Positions 1-9,231 are shown, counted from the first letter of the stretch. The stretch is 64,000 nt of DNA from CAVQBL01 sp963710715 (GCA_963710715.1 CAVQBL010000013.1:434001-498000), one strand, 5' to 3'. Notes: generated by a model not told the origin, from the letters alone. Made by a program: numbers and translations.

Positions 1-616
1 ACGCATGATCACGCGTTTCACCGAGTATATAAACGGGAGTGCCTGCCCACAGTGCTGACATTTGCAAGTGATCAAATGGATAACCTTGTCCAGCAATCGT
101 ATGACTATAAAAATAAACATCATTGCTTGGTAAAGCGCGTACCGCTAAATTATCGATAGCAATCGCTCTTTGATTTGCAGCGTAATGCATCTTTTCAAAT
201 TGCGAGAGATTAACATTTTTTTCAATCGCATTGATCCAAGCAAGAGAGTAGGGGCGGAAATTTTCAGCAACACCGAGATTGCGTAAGGATTTTTTTCGAT
301 TGCTGTAAAGTGCAAGCAAGTTTTTCTCAGTGGTTTTTATTTCATCGGGATAAGGTTGCTGTAAATTTTTCTTAACATAATCTGCGCTCCAAGGAGAAGA
401 AGTGCCAATATAATGTTTAAGAAAAATATCAAAACGTTTTTGCTGTAGTTCGGCATTCAACAAAGGGCGATCATAATCAGGATCATTAGGATTGATCCAA
501 TTTTCAATTTTTTGATTGTAATGATTGAGAGGGAAAAGCGTGACTCTTTCTTCATGCGATCCGCAAGCAGTGATAAATAATGCGATGAAAATAATAAATA
601 TTAAATAACGATTCAT
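1..616 (-). CDS. NlpC/P60-type lipoprotein with SH3b1 region, N-terminal part
   Basis: The first 205 codons of a gene that runs off the window edge are visible. It opens MNRYLIFIIFIALFITACGS, a short lipoprotein signal with a lipobox (ITAC), so the product should be lipidated on Cys18 and sit in the envelope. The following region (NHYNQKIENWINPNDPDYDRPLL... then SRKKSLRNLG-like and ALWAGTPVYILGETRD) resembles the N-terminal stabilising domain plus SH3b1 domain found in front of NlpC/P60 peptidoglycan endopeptidases; the catalytic part would lie outside. It lies directly downstream of lnt, the enzyme that finishes lipoproteins, with only about 11 nt between the ancestral lnt stop and this ATG, so co-transcription is likely. 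Because of a frameshift in lnt the two genes currently form one open frame. Function is by family resemblance only. Confidence 0.65.
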   Translation of the reverse strand, partial: MNRYLIFIIFIALFITACGSHEERVTLFPLNHYNQKIENWINPNDPDYDRPLLNAELQQKRFDIFLKHYIGTSSPWSADYVKKNLQQPYPDEIKTTEKNLLALYSNRKKSLRNLGVAENFRPYSLAWINAIEKNVNLSQFEKMHYAANQRAIAIDNLAVRALPSNDVYFYSHTIAGQGYPFDHLQMSALWAGTPVYILGETRDHA

Positions 617-627
617 AGAGCTCTTGA

Positions 628-2197
628 TCACCGTTTTTGACGTCGCCTTGCGACAACTATCAATCCTAATAAAATCGCCAAAATAGGATCCATGGCAAAT
701 CGTTGCCAAGGCGTTTTTCCTTGCATAGGCTTGCACGGAGTCAGTTAATACATAAGCTTGATACTGTGGTGCCTCTGATTTTACTTTGCCTTTGTCAGTG
801 ATGAAAGCAGTCATTCCATCATTCGAAACAAATAAAACTGGGCGTCCCATTTCTAGCGCACGCATCTTTGCCATTTGTAAATGCTGAGCTTGAGCAATGG
901 AATGACCAAACCAACCATCGTTACTCACCGTTAAAATTATGCCAATGTCTGTGTTGTGATTTAAAACTTGTTCTGGAAAAGCAATTTCATAACAGATAAA
1001 AGTCGCAATTTTAATATCATTAGCAAATAACGGTTCATCCGATGCTGGAGCAGCAATAAAATCTGACATGGGAATATTGAATGAGCCCAAGATGCCAGTT
1101 AAAAGTGAACGCATAGGAGTATATTCTCCAAAAGGCACCAAACGGTGTTTGAAGTAAATACCTTTTCCTTCTCCTAATGCGATAACAGCATTGTAAAAAC
1201 CTTCTGCATTCGGCACTTTCATTGGAATGCCAGTGATAAAAGTAGCATGGTGTTGTTTTGCTTGTGCAGACATATTTTCGAGAAATTCAACGGCATTTTG
1301 TAATATGGTTGGAATAGCAGATTCTGGCCAAATAATGATTTTACTGTCCCAGTGAGATTGAGTGAGTTCTGTGTAGCGATCTAATGTAGGTTGTACTTGT
1401 TCAGGAGACCATTTGATTGATTGTGGAATATTACCTTGGACTAAACTCACTTGAATGGGGTCACCTTTGGGTTGTGTCCAATCAATAAAACTTAAGGCCA
1501 TGCCGACAAGCCAAATGGCAATAATCACAAATAAATTACTAAAAACAGTGATATATTGCTTATTCTTCATCTTTATTAGCATATTCACTAATAAACCGCT
1601 AATGATTAAAACGGCAAGTGATACACCGAACATACTGAAAATAGCGGCATAACCTTTTAAAGAAGAGTTTGTTTGGCTATAACCCAAAGTGAGCCAGGGA
1701 AATCCCGTAAATAACCAACTGCGAACCCATTCAAGCAAAACCCAGATGGCTGGAAATGCGCAAAGAATTTTAGTGTTGTTCAAGCGTGGAAAATAGCGAT
1801 TGAGTAAATAGCCACTTAAGGCAGGATATAAAGCGAGTATAGCAATCAATGCACCCGTAATAAATCCAGCGAGTGGAGCAGCAGCTTCACCATAAGTGTG
1901 TACGCTAGTAAAAACCCAGTATACACCCGTCGCAAAAAAACCTAATCCATATAACCAGCCGCGTAAAAAGGCACGCCGAGGGGAAACACCTAACCACAAG
2001 ATGAGTAAGAAAGCAGGTGACAGTATGGCAAGTGGAAAAAGTTCAAAAGGTGCAAAAGCTAGTGTTAAAACCGCTCCACTTATGAGTGCTAAAATATTGC
2101 CAAACATTCCTGGAAAAAATGTGATGGAATCCTGATGAGTGACTGTTTTGAGCTGGGCTTGTGTCATGTTGGTATTTTGGTAAGTTTCTGTATTCAT
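628..2197 (-). pseudogene. lnt: apolipoprotein N-acyltransferase, frameshifted near the C-terminus
   Basis: Lnt adds the third acyl chain to apolipoproteins at the periplasmic face of the inner membrane. About 520 codons are present. The N-terminal half has several hydrophobic segments (residues about 25-220), and the C-terminal half is a carbon-nitrogen hydrolase domain with the catalytic triad in IIWPESAIP (Glu), GKGIYFKHRLVPFGEY (Lys) and FICYEIAFPE (Cys). The reading frame shifts within a run of five A (coding strand; TTTTT at 714-718 on the plus strand). Removing one A restores the expected tail (ARKTPWQRF, a hydrophobic segment, then basic residues) and a TGA at 628-630. As written, the frame continues through the intergenic region into the next lipoprotein gene. 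Only the last 30 or so residues (final TM helix) are affected, so the protein may still work, or the shift may be a sequencing error. Confidence 0.85.
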
Positions 2198-2412
2198 AGT
2201 GTAGCATTATACGCTATCGTCTATAAATGTTTCAGGGCTAACATTAAATAATTTAGATAATATTTTTATTTGCCGTCCTGTTTTTCACTAAAATGACAAA
2301 TGCTGATTTTGTGATGAAAAAAACTTCTTGAGCCCCTATTTTAGAATTTGGTAGCTTAAGCGTCCTTTTATTTTGCGGGCAATAACAATAGTGACGATAG
2401 GAGTGATCATTT

Positions 2413-4068
2413 ATGAAGCAACAATTAAAGCCTTTGGCAATCAGTTTATGTGTACTTAGTCTTATGACTGCCCCTGCTGTGATGGCAGCGCAGACAGATT
2501 CTCAATCAACTGCATCGTTGGCAAGACAAGTTGCCAAACTACAGCGTGAAGTTGCCCTATTAAAAGGTCAACGTGCGATAGACCGTAGAGAGACTACTCA
2601 GAGAGAAAGAACAGTTAAAGTGGTAAGACATGTTCATCATCACTATCCAGCAGAAAATGCCACAAACATGGAACGTCATGTTCTGCGACATTTGCGTCCA
2701 ACTGCCGAGCAACTGGAAAATCAACGTTATGAAAATCAACAATCAGTGGAGAGCCCGTATGCTACTTTACCTCCTACAGGCACAGATTATTTTCCAATTG
2801 ATTTAGATGTGCCGGGGCAAGCTTTCGTATCTACAGGCCCTTATATCGGTATACCGTTGCAATTCTCTGGAAGTAATTTAATTATCAATAGCCCAAGTGT
2901 TAACGAAGATGTGGCTTTGCTCAATTTGAGAAAAAACATTCGCCAAAGACTAAGAGCATTGGGTGTTGATTTTGAAGCAACCCATGGGCATTTATTATTA
3001 AGCGGACTGGTAGAAGCACAAGCGAATTACAAACAAAATACTTCGGGTCGTGCAAGTGACATTAATGTAACCCGGGCTGCTTTGGATGCGTATATTCTGG
3101 GCCCAGCAAGTTGGACATCCGGTTTACTCTCTCTGCATTATGATGACAACATTGGTGCTAGTGAAGGTTCGTTAGCAACCAATTATCGTACTGCAAATTC
3201 ACGCGTGTTTGTGCGACAAGCGTTTATCATTTTAGGTGATTTCGAACAAACAGGTTTGTATTCTACTATAGGTCAAATGTTTGTGCCCTTTGGTACGTAT
3301 AGCAGTAACATGATTAGTAGTCCGCTCACGCAACTTTTAGCCAGAACGAAAGCAAGGGCTGTATTGATAGGTTATCAGCAGCAAACCCCAAATGCCTTTT
3401 ATGGTGCAGGATATGTGTTTAGAGGTGACGCTCATGCAGGACAATCTGGTATCAACAACGGTGGTATCAACTTAGGCTATCGTTTTGCGTGTGAGAGGTT
3501 CAGTGGTAATTTTGGTGGTGGCTTCATTGGCAATATCGCTGATTCCGCAGGCATGCAAGTTACCGGTGGTAGAAATGCAAATCCATCCGTGTTTGATGGG
3601 TTTGGTGGCATAGATGGTTTGGGAAGTGAAAAATTAAAACATCGTGTTAATGCGTATAATGTGCGGGGCTTATTTAGCATCGGTAAGCACCTCGATTTCT
3701 TAGCAGAATATGTAGGTTCATCTAAAGCTTTTAGCACTGAAGATTTGACTTTTAATGATCGTGGCGCAAAGCCGTGGGCGTTTAATGTGGAAGCTGCGTA
3801 TAGTTTTACCTTATTTGAAAGACCTACTGCTGTTGCGATTGGTTATGGGCACGCACATGACACACTTGCCTTAGGATTACCTCCACACCGTTATTCAATC
3901 GTGCTTAATACATCGTGGTGGAAAAATACTTTGCAAAGTCTAGAATTTCGTCATGATTCTAATTATGCAGAAAGTCATTTTGCAACTGGATCGGAAGTGA
4001 CTCCATTTACACATGGGCCAGGACGGTCTGATAATATGGTTACGGCGCAGTTTGATTTGTATATATAG
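2413..4068 (+). CDS. LbtU-family siderophore porin/receptor (DUF3573)
   Basis: A 551-residue outer-membrane protein. Residues 1-25 are a signal peptide ending AVMAA. A short coiled coil follows (RQVAKLQREVALLKGQ), then a His-rich patch (HVHHHYP), then from about residue 120 a beta-strand-rich region with the alternating aromatic/polar pattern of a barrel and a terminal strand ending in aromatic/hydrophobic residues (FDLYI). This arrangement and motifs such as FVPFGTYSSNMISSPLTQLL match the DUF3573/LbtU family, whose Legionella member takes up legiobactin; that substrate is family knowledge, not shown here. The TonB box typical of classical receptors is not evident. An SD (GATAGGAG, about 2397) precedes the ATG. 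The 3' end overlaps nth tail-to-tail by 29 nt. No clear Fur box was seen upstream. Confidence 0.75.
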   Translation: MKQQLKPLAISLCVLSLMTAPAVMAAQTDSQSTASLARQVAKLQREVALLKGQRAIDRRETTQRERTVKVVRHVHHHYPAENATNMERHVLRHLRPTAEQLENQRYENQQSVESPYATLPPTGTDYFPIDLDVPGQAFVSTGPYIGIPLQFSGSNLIINSPSVNEDVALLNLRKNIRQRLRALGVDFEATHGHLLLSGLVEAQANYKQNTSGRASDINVTRAALDAYILGPASWTSGLLSLHYDDNIGASEGSLATNYRTANSRVFVRQAFIILGDFEQTGLYSTIGQMFVPFGTYSSNMISSPLTQLLARTKARAVLIGYQQQTPNAFYGAGYVFRGDAHAGQSGINNGGINLGYRFACERFSGNFGGGFIGNIADSAGMQVTGGRNANPSVFDGFGGIDGLGSEKLKHRVNAYNVRGLFSIGKHLDFLAEYVGSSKAFSTEDLTFNDRGAKPWAFNVEAAYSFTLFERPTAVAIGYGHAHDTLALGLPPHRYSIVLNTSWWKNTLQSLEFRHDSNYAESHFATGSEVTPFTHGPGRSDNMVTAQFDLYI

Positions 4069-4696
4069 TTTTATAAGGATATTCACAAATATCATTAATA
4101 ATACACGTTGGACATTTTGGCTTACGTGCAGTGCATACATAACGTCCATGTAAAATGAGCCAATGATGTGCGTCGTGTATAAATTCTTTGGGGATCACTT
4201 GTAAAAGTTGTTTTTCAACCTCAAGAGGTGTTTTGCCATGCGCTAACCCAATACGATTTGCCACCCGAAAAATATGTGTATCCACAGCAATCGTTGCTTG
4301 TTTGAAGTACGTATTTAATATCACATTCGCTGTTTTGCGTCCTACGCCTGGTAATTCTTCAAGTGCTTCTCGCGTGTTTGGAATTTTAGAATTATGTTTT
4401 TCAATCAATATTTTGCAGGTTTTAATAATATTTGCAGCTTTACTGTTAAATAATCCAATCGTTTTTATATATTTTTTTAATCCGGTTACGCCAAGGTTTA
4501 AGATTTTTTCCGGGGTGTTCGCATCATGAAATAATTTAACTGTAGCTTTATTGACGGATTTATCCGTTGCTTGCGCTGAAAGAATCACTGCAATTAAGAG
4601 TTCAAAAGCAGAGTGATACACCAATTCTGTGGTAGGTTTCGGATTCGCTTTTTTAAAGCGCGTGAATATTTCGCGAATTTTTTTGGCATTTATCAT
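4040..4696 (-). CDS. nth: endonuclease III (DNA glycosylase/AP lyase)
   Basis: A 218-residue base-excision repair enzyme that removes oxidised pyrimidines and cleaves the abasic site. The helix-hairpin-helix LPGVGRKTANVI carries the catalytic Lys121, and AVDTHIFRV carries the catalytic Asp139. The C-terminal [4Fe-4S] ligands are in the order Cys-x6-Cys-x2-Cys-x5-Cys (CTARKPKCPTCIINDIC). Length matches the family (E. coli 211). I chose the ATG at 4696 (MINAKK) because family homology begins there; the frame is open further upstream only as far as the divergent ankyrin gene. The first codons and upstream 60 bp are duplicated about 1.3 kb away (5990-6080), beyond the ankyrin gene. The 3' end overlaps lbtU. 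Confidence 0.95.
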   Translation of the reverse strand: MINAKKIREIFTRFKKANPKPTTELVYHSAFELLIAVILSAQATDKSVNKATVKLFHDANTPEKILNLGVTGLKKYIKTIGLFNSKAANIIKTCKILIEKHNSKIPNTREALEELPGVGRKTANVILNTYFKQATIAVDTHIFRVANRIGLAHGKTPLEVEKQLLQVIPKEFIHDAHHWLILHGRYVCTARKPKCPTCIINDICEYPYKTIYTNQTAP

Positions 4697-4755
4697 GAGG
4701 TTATGTTCGTTGCAACAAAAAGTAGCTAGAGAATGATCAATTGTATAATATAATT
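4664..4755. repeat. direct repeat copy A (nth 5' end and promoter region)
   Basis: About 91 bp, including the start codon and first codons of nth and its upstream AT-rich region, is repeated in the same orientation at 5990-6080 with roughly 90 percent identity by eye. The two copies bracket the ankyrin gene at 4795-5946. Confidence 0.85.
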
Positions 4756-4794
4756 CGAAACTCAAATAGTATAATTTCAAACAAGGGGGGATCC

Positions 4795-5946
4795 ATGCTT
4801 TCTTCATCATCTTCTTCTAGTAGTTCATCTTCCAGTTCGCTTTCTAGCAGCTCTAGCTCTTCATCGTCTATGCCCCGAGAAGAAAAAAAAGCAGAAGCCG
4901 ACTTGATTCAGTTCTATTTTAATAAGAAAGAAGAAGAACGACCAACTAGAGATCAATTCAATATAATTATACGATTTTTGTGGGAAAAAACCATTCTAAG
5001 AGAATATCCTGCTCAATGCGAATCAGCAGTAGCAAATAAAGTTGCAGAACAAGCATGGAAGAATTATGCAAAAGTCTGCGATTTTTTTGATAGAAATCAT
5101 ATTGTGAAAGGTTTTTCCCACGATATTTCAAGTTCGCTTTCTGATGATTTAGATCGAATGTATTTTCATTACTTCAAGTCTACCTTATGCAACTTAGGTT
5201 CCAGGCACTCTCTTTTTATCCGATGGCATCGTGACAAAAAATTGTTGACCTTGTCGCAAGCAGATAAAGATAAAATGAAAGCTACGATTGATATGCCATC
5301 CTATTGGTGGATGGAACATGACCCGATTGAATTATATGTAAGCGCTAATACTCATCTTATCACTTCTATATCAAACTCAAATTATACAGAAGCCATGTCA
5401 CTTATAGAGTTAGGTGCTGATGTGAATCCATATTCTGCTTGCCACGGTAATACTGCGTTGTTGTTAGCTGTGAGTAAGGGATGGAATCATCAGAATCCAG
5501 ATATCTCACCCAATTTTTTCCCACGATTTTACCCACAAAGAGAAATAATTAAATGTTTACTAAAACAAAAGGCAGATGTTAACGCAATACATCTAGTGAA
5601 TGGGATGACAGCATTACATATAGCGTGTTTGCGAGGTGATGATCCTGAGTTAATCAAATTATTATTGGATAATGGAGCTAACTTAAATGCTGCAGATTAT
5701 GAAGGCCGTACTCCTTTAGATCTTCTAAACCTAGATTATAAATTAGCTCAAAATATTATATATCAAATAACGACGATAGAAATGAATAGGAAAAGCAGTA
5801 TGTGTTTTGGTTATAAATCACCAGAAAATAAGTCATACTCAGCAACATTACCAACAAGAGAACACCGTATAGAAAATCAAGTAGAAATTAAAAAACTATT
5901 ACTTCCTCTACAAAAGACTACTTTATTAAAAAATTCAAACACATAG
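4795..5946 (+). CDS. ankyrin-repeat protein with polyserine N-terminus
   Basis: A 383-residue protein of unknown function. Residues 3-25 are 22 serines and one leucine, written with mixed Ser codons (TCT, TCA, TCC, TCG, AGT, AGC), so this is not a simple DNA microsatellite. A helical middle (about 30-190) shows no recognisable family. Residues about 200-325 contain ankyrin-type units (NTALLLAVSKG, MTALHIACLRGDDPELIKLLLDNGANLNAADYEGRTPLDLL). The start at 4795 is supported by AAGGGGGG four bases upstream; the frame is open to 4741 without a better site. There is no signal peptide or TM helix. Ankyrin proteins in Legionellales are often type IV effectors, an inference here. It is flanked by 91-bp direct repeats and diverges from nth. 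Confidence 0.8.
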   Translation: MLSSSSSSSSSSSSSLSSSSSSSSSMPREEKKAEADLIQFYFNKKEEERPTRDQFNIIIRFLWEKTILREYPAQCESAVANKVAEQAWKNYAKVCDFFDRNHIVKGFSHDISSSLSDDLDRMYFHYFKSTLCNLGSRHSLFIRWHRDKKLLTLSQADKDKMKATIDMPSYWWMEHDPIELYVSANTHLITSISNSNYTEAMSLIELGADVNPYSACHGNTALLLAVSKGWNHQNPDISPNFFPRFYPQREIIKCLLKQKADVNAIHLVNGMTALHIACLRGDDPELIKLLLDNGANLNAADYEGRTPLDLLNLDYKLAQNIIYQITTIEMNRKSSMCFGYKSPENKSYSATLPTREHRIENQVEIKKLLLPLQKTTLLKNSNT

Positions 5947-5989
5947 GAACATAACTACGTATTTACGCCAGCATTAGGTATGCATACAC

Positions 5990-6080
5990 GAATATTTCGC
6001 GAATTTTTTGGCATTTATCATTAGCTTATGTTCGTTGCAATAAAAAGTAGTTAAAGAATGATCAATTATATAATATAATT
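5990..6080. repeat. direct repeat copy B (displaced nth upstream sequence)
   Basis: Second copy of the repeat described at 4664-4755. It includes what would be the first codons of nth in reverse orientation, but there is no nth body here. It probably marks the original junction between nth and the glycosyltransferase gene before the ankyrin gene was inserted. Confidence 0.85.
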
Positions 6081-6094
6081 TGTGACTATTCATG

Positions 6095-6202
6095 CCGTCA
6101 TTGCGAATCCCGCGTTTTTTGCGGGATGGAGCAATTCAGGGGAACATTGCAAAGTTTTTCCTGGATCGCCACGGCCAAGCGCTTCGCGGCCTCGCGATGA
6201 CG
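6095..6202. repeat. REP-like palindromic repeat, type 1
   Basis: A block bounded by CGTCATTGCGA and TCGCGATGACG, with an inner GC-rich hairpin (CCCGC...GCGGG) and a second one (GGCC..GGCC region). The outer boundary words are shared with the copies at 15609-15689 and 63454-63531, although the interior differs. This pattern is common in intergenic repeats of AT-rich proteobacteria. Confidence 0.65.
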
Positions 6203-6233
6203 TGGGCGCGAAAGTAGTATAAAGGTAACCATA

Positions 6234-7202
6234 ATGTCAAAACATAACCCATATCTCAGTATTGTGATACCCGTACATAATGAAGAAGAATGCCTTGAAG
6301 AATTATATCAACGTTTGACTCAAGCATTAGATAAGTTGGGTAAGACATACGAGATAATTTTAACAAATGATGGCAGTAAGGATAGATCTGCAGAAATTCT
6401 GAAGAGTATGCATGAGCGCCGCCCATCACAGATTCGCGTCATAGAATTCAATGGTAATTTTGGCCAGCATATGGCAATCATGGCGGGTTTTGAGCGTGTG
6501 CGTGGTGAAATTGTCATTACTATGGATGCAGATTTGCAAAATCCTCCGGAAGAAATCTATAAATTAGTTGCAGCGATAGAAGCAGGTCATGATGTAGTGA
6601 ATACGCATCGTGAAGATCGCCAAGATCATTGGTGGCGGCGTCTCGTTTCTAAATTACATAACAAAATGCGCGCTTGGATGATGCCCAAACTCAAAATGCA
6701 AGATGAAGGTTGTATGTTGCGAGCTTTTCGTCGTGAAATTGTCGATTTAATGGCATCCACAGGCGAAGCAACCACGTTTATTCCAGCGCTCGCGCTTAAC
6801 TATGCCTCTAATCCAGCAGAGGTTGGCGTGGCACACGAAGCACGTGCTGCAGGAACAACAAGTTATAATTTATATGGTTTAATTCGTTATAACTTTGATT
6901 TAATCACGGGTTTTTCTTTATTTCCATTACAAGTGTTTACTCTACTTGGGATTTTGGTTTCTTGTTTTAGCTTTTTATTTGTCGTGTTTTTAGTTGCACG
7001 TCGCTTGATTGTTGGCCCAGAAGTGCAAGGTGTTTTCACTTTATTTGCAATCTTATTTTTCTTGCTTGGAATTGTGTTGTTAGGGTTAGGAGTCGTGGGA
7101 GAATATATAGGACGTATTTATCAAGAAGTCAGAAAACGCCCGCGGTTTGTGATACGTAAGGTTTTAGAGCAAGAAGTTGTGCATGAGAGGGTGGATGCTT
7201 AA
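6234..7202 (+). CDS. ArnC-like undecaprenyl-phosphate glycosyltransferase (GT2)
   Basis: A 322-residue membrane glycosyltransferase, the same length as E. coli ArnC. The GT-A domain (about 1-220) has SIVIPVHNEEECL, NGNFGQHMAIMAGF, the nucleotide/metal motif MDADLQNPPEEI and GCMLRAFRREIV, all close to ArnC. Two hydrophobic helices (about 232-255 and 265-290) and the interfacial GEYIGRIYQEVRKRPRF motif follow. The family transfers a sugar from a nucleotide donor to undecaprenyl phosphate on the cytoplasmic face. ArnC uses UDP-Ara4FN, but no other arn gene is nearby, so the sugar is unknown; a GtrB-like role is also possible. An SD (AAAGGTAAC) lies upstream of the ATG. It appears monocistronic. 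Confidence 0.8.
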   Translation: MSKHNPYLSIVIPVHNEEECLEELYQRLTQALDKLGKTYEIILTNDGSKDRSAEILKSMHERRPSQIRVIEFNGNFGQHMAIMAGFERVRGEIVITMDADLQNPPEEIYKLVAAIEAGHDVVNTHREDRQDHWWRRLVSKLHNKMRAWMMPKLKMQDEGCMLRAFRREIVDLMASTGEATTFIPALALNYASNPAEVGVAHEARAAGTTSYNLYGLIRYNFDLITGFSLFPLQVFTLLGILVSCFSFLFVVFLVARRLIVGPEVQGVFTLFAILFFLLGIVLLGLGVVGEYIGRIYQEVRKRPRFVIRKVLEQEVVHERVDA

Positions 7203-7253
7203 GAGCGTTCTGTGCGAAGGGTGGGTTTGAGGGCGGTGAAATGTTTCGCGGTT

Positions 7254-7460
7254 CTAAAAAATACTTTTTTGCTCTTTAGGTGTCTCTTTTTGCTTAGGCA
7301 CTTCAATTTTCTTCTTAAGCTTAATCGGAGGCGTTCTCTCCAAAGATAATGCCCCTTCTGGCGGTGGGGGTGTTGTTTCAGGCTGAGCGATATTATCGGC
7401 AAATACATTCAAGCTCAGTATGCTGCAGAACAATGCAAAAAATATGATACAGTATCGCAT
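7254..7460 (-). CDS. small exported Pro/Lys-rich protein
   Basis: A 68-residue protein of unknown function. Residues 1-21 form a signal peptide (MRYCIIFFALFCSILSLNVFA), followed by a proline-rich stretch (TTPPPPEG) and a lysine-rich tail (IKLKKKIEVPKQKETPKEQK). The ATG at 7460 is preceded by GGAG about eight bases upstream; a longer in-frame version starting at 7526 would bury the signal peptide and is less likely. It is divergent from the peptidase gene at 7510 with about 50 bp between the starts. Probably periplasmic. Confidence 0.6.
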   Translation of the reverse strand: MRYCIIFFALFCSILSLNVFADNIAQPETTPPPPEGALSLERTPPIKLKKKIEVPKQKETPKEQKSIF

Positions 7461-7509
7461 GACAAGTTCTCCAATTTCGTAATTATTTATACCATCAGGA
7501 AGCACGTTT

Positions 7510-8412
7510 ATGCAATATCTACGCATTGGTCATCACACGAATGAAGATCGTTGTACAGGCGTTTCAGTTTTTTTATTTGATAAACCTGCAGTGGGCGCTT
7601 ATCTTTTATGCGGCTCATCGCCTGCCTCCCATGAAATCAATGCACTTGATCCTGAAGTACGTGTAACGCATTTCGATGGTTTAATGTTTGCAGGTGGCAG
7701 TGCATATGGGTTAAATGCTGTCAGCGGTGTTATGCAATGGTTGCGTGAACAAGGACGCGGTTGGCCAGTTCCTTATGATCCTATCCCGATTGTTCCAAGC
7801 GCATCCATTTATGATTTTAGCAAAAAAGGTGCGTTGCCACCGACAGCAGAAGATGCTTATCAAGCATGTCTTGTAGCCAAAGAAAAAAATCCTTTATCTG
7901 GACGAATCGGCGCAGGGAGAGGTGCGACAGTTGGCAAGATTGTTCCCAATGCATTGCGAATGACCGGTGGGGTAGGACACGCTGAAATCAAACTAGAAAA
8001 TGGTGTTATTGTTGCAGCTTATGCAGTAGTGAATAGTGTAGGTGATATACGTGATACAACTGGAAAAATAATTGCGGGTGCAAAATTTTCGGATGGTAAA
8101 TTTGCTGATTGCCAACGATTTTTATTATCAGGACATGCGGAAGAAAAATTATTTCAAGGGAATACGACACTGGTAGCTGTTTTTACGAACGCAAAATTTT
8201 CTAAAATTGAATTAAAACGCATTGCAAAAATGGCAGTCGCAGGAATGGCGCGGGCAATTGCTCCCGTATTTACTTCTTATGATGGTGATCTTATTTTCTG
8301 CGTATCTCTTGGTGAACTTAATGCTTCAGAATTAACTGTTGGCGTATTGGCTGCTGAAGCAACACAACACGCTATTATGCATGCGGTAAAAAATTCTACC
8401 GTGGAGAATTAA
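7510..8412 (+). CDS. P1-family N-terminal-nucleophile peptidase (S58, DmpA/NylC-like)
   Basis: A 300-residue member of the self-cleaving P1/S58 family, which includes DmpA aminopeptidase and NylC oligoamide hydrolase. Family landmarks are FDGLMFAGGSAYGLNA, GRIGAGRGATVGK and the processing site FQGNTTLVAVFTNA. Cleavage is expected between Asn218 and Thr219, making Thr219 the nucleophile. There is no signal peptide, so it should be cytoplasmic. Substrate is unknown; NylC-like members act on amide oligomers. The stop at 8410-8412 abuts the ATG of the amidase gene at 8413, so the two are almost surely co-translated. Confidence 0.85.
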   Translation: MQYLRIGHHTNEDRCTGVSVFLFDKPAVGAYLLCGSSPASHEINALDPEVRVTHFDGLMFAGGSAYGLNAVSGVMQWLREQGRGWPVPYDPIPIVPSASIYDFSKKGALPPTAEDAYQACLVAKEKNPLSGRIGAGRGATVGKIVPNALRMTGGVGHAEIKLENGVIVAAYAVVNSVGDIRDTTGKIIAGAKFSDGKFADCQRFLLSGHAEEKLFQGNTTLVAVFTNAKFSKIELKRIAKMAVAGMARAIAPVFTSYDGDLIFCVSLGELNASELTVGVLAAEATQHAIMHAVKNSTVEN

Positions 8413-9231
8413 ATGAAGCATCTAGTTGCCTGTATTCAAATGACATCCACAGCAGATGTCGCTGAAAATCTTTCTATGGCAAAAGAATTTATCCAACAAG
8501 CCGCTGCAGAAAAAGCCAGACTGGTTGTGTTACCCGAAATGTTTGCGCTTATTGCTAAAGAGCCGATGGAAAAAATTAAAATGCGCGAAGAATTTGGTTT
8601 GGGGCCTATTCAAGAATTTTTAAGTGAGCAAGCAGCGCAACATAAAGTTTGGATCGTGGGCGGTACTATTCCAATCGCTGTGCCCCATAATAAAAATAAA
8701 GCGCGAGCAGCATGTTTGGTTTTTGATGACAAAGGTAAGTGTGTAGCGCGCTACGATAAAATTCATTTATTTGATGTGTCTTTGCAATCAGGAAAAGAAG
8801 TGTACTCAGAATCAAATGTGATTGAGCCGGGTGATAAAATTGTTGTTGTTGCAACGCCGTTTGGAAAATTAGGCTTAGCAGTTTGCTACGATGTGCGGTT
8901 TCCAGAATTATTTCGTGAAATGTTAACCAAAGGTGTTGAAATTATAGCATTGCCTACGGCTTTTACATACATCACCGGTGTTGCACATTGGGATGTATTG
9001 GTTAGAGCGCGCGCTATAGAAAATTTAAGTTATGTTATTGCGGGCTGTCAAACTGGGACACATTCTAATGGTAGAAAGACATACGGGCACAGTATGGTGG
9101 TGAACCCTTGGGGTGAGGTGCTAGCGAGTTTGCCAGAAAAGCCGGGTGTGGTTGTCAGTGAAATTGATTTAGAATATTTATATAAAATTCGTAAAGAATT
9201 TCCCGCATTGTCTCACAGAAAAATAAAATAG
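8413..9231 (+). CDS. Nit1-type carbon-nitrogen hydrolase (deaminated glutathione amidase-like)
   Basis: A 272-residue nitrilase-superfamily amidase with the Glu-Lys-Cys triad at Glu42 (VVLPEMFAL), Lys116 (ARYDKIHLFDV) and Cys158 (LAVCYDVRFPELFR). The IHLFDV and ARAIENLSYVIAGCQTG motifs place it in the Nit1/YbeM branch, whose known role is repair of deaminated glutathione to alpha-ketoglutarate and Cys-Gly. That assignment is by family. It is cytoplasmic and overlaps in operon terms with the P1 peptidase immediately upstream (zero-base gap). Confidence 0.85.
   Translation: MKHLVACIQMTSTADVAENLSMAKEFIQQAAAEKARLVVLPEMFALIAKEPMEKIKMREEFGLGPIQEFLSEQAAQHKVWIVGGTIPIAVPHNKNKARAACLVFDDKGKCVARYDKIHLFDVSLQSGKEVYSESNVIEPGDKIVVVATPFGKLGLAVCYDVRFPELFREMLTKGVEIIALPTAFTYITGVAHWDVLVRARAIENLSYVIAGCQTGTHSNGRKTYGHSMVVNPWGEVLASLPEKPGVVVSEIDLEYLYKIRKEFPALSHRKIK

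Noticed and set aside
2413..4068. Classical TonB-dependent receptor
   Set aside because: No plug domain or TonB box; N-terminal coiled coil and DUF3573 features fit LbtU instead.
7199..7408. ORF on the minus strand inside the small exported protein gene
   Set aside because: Different frame of the same DNA; no signal peptide and no SD.
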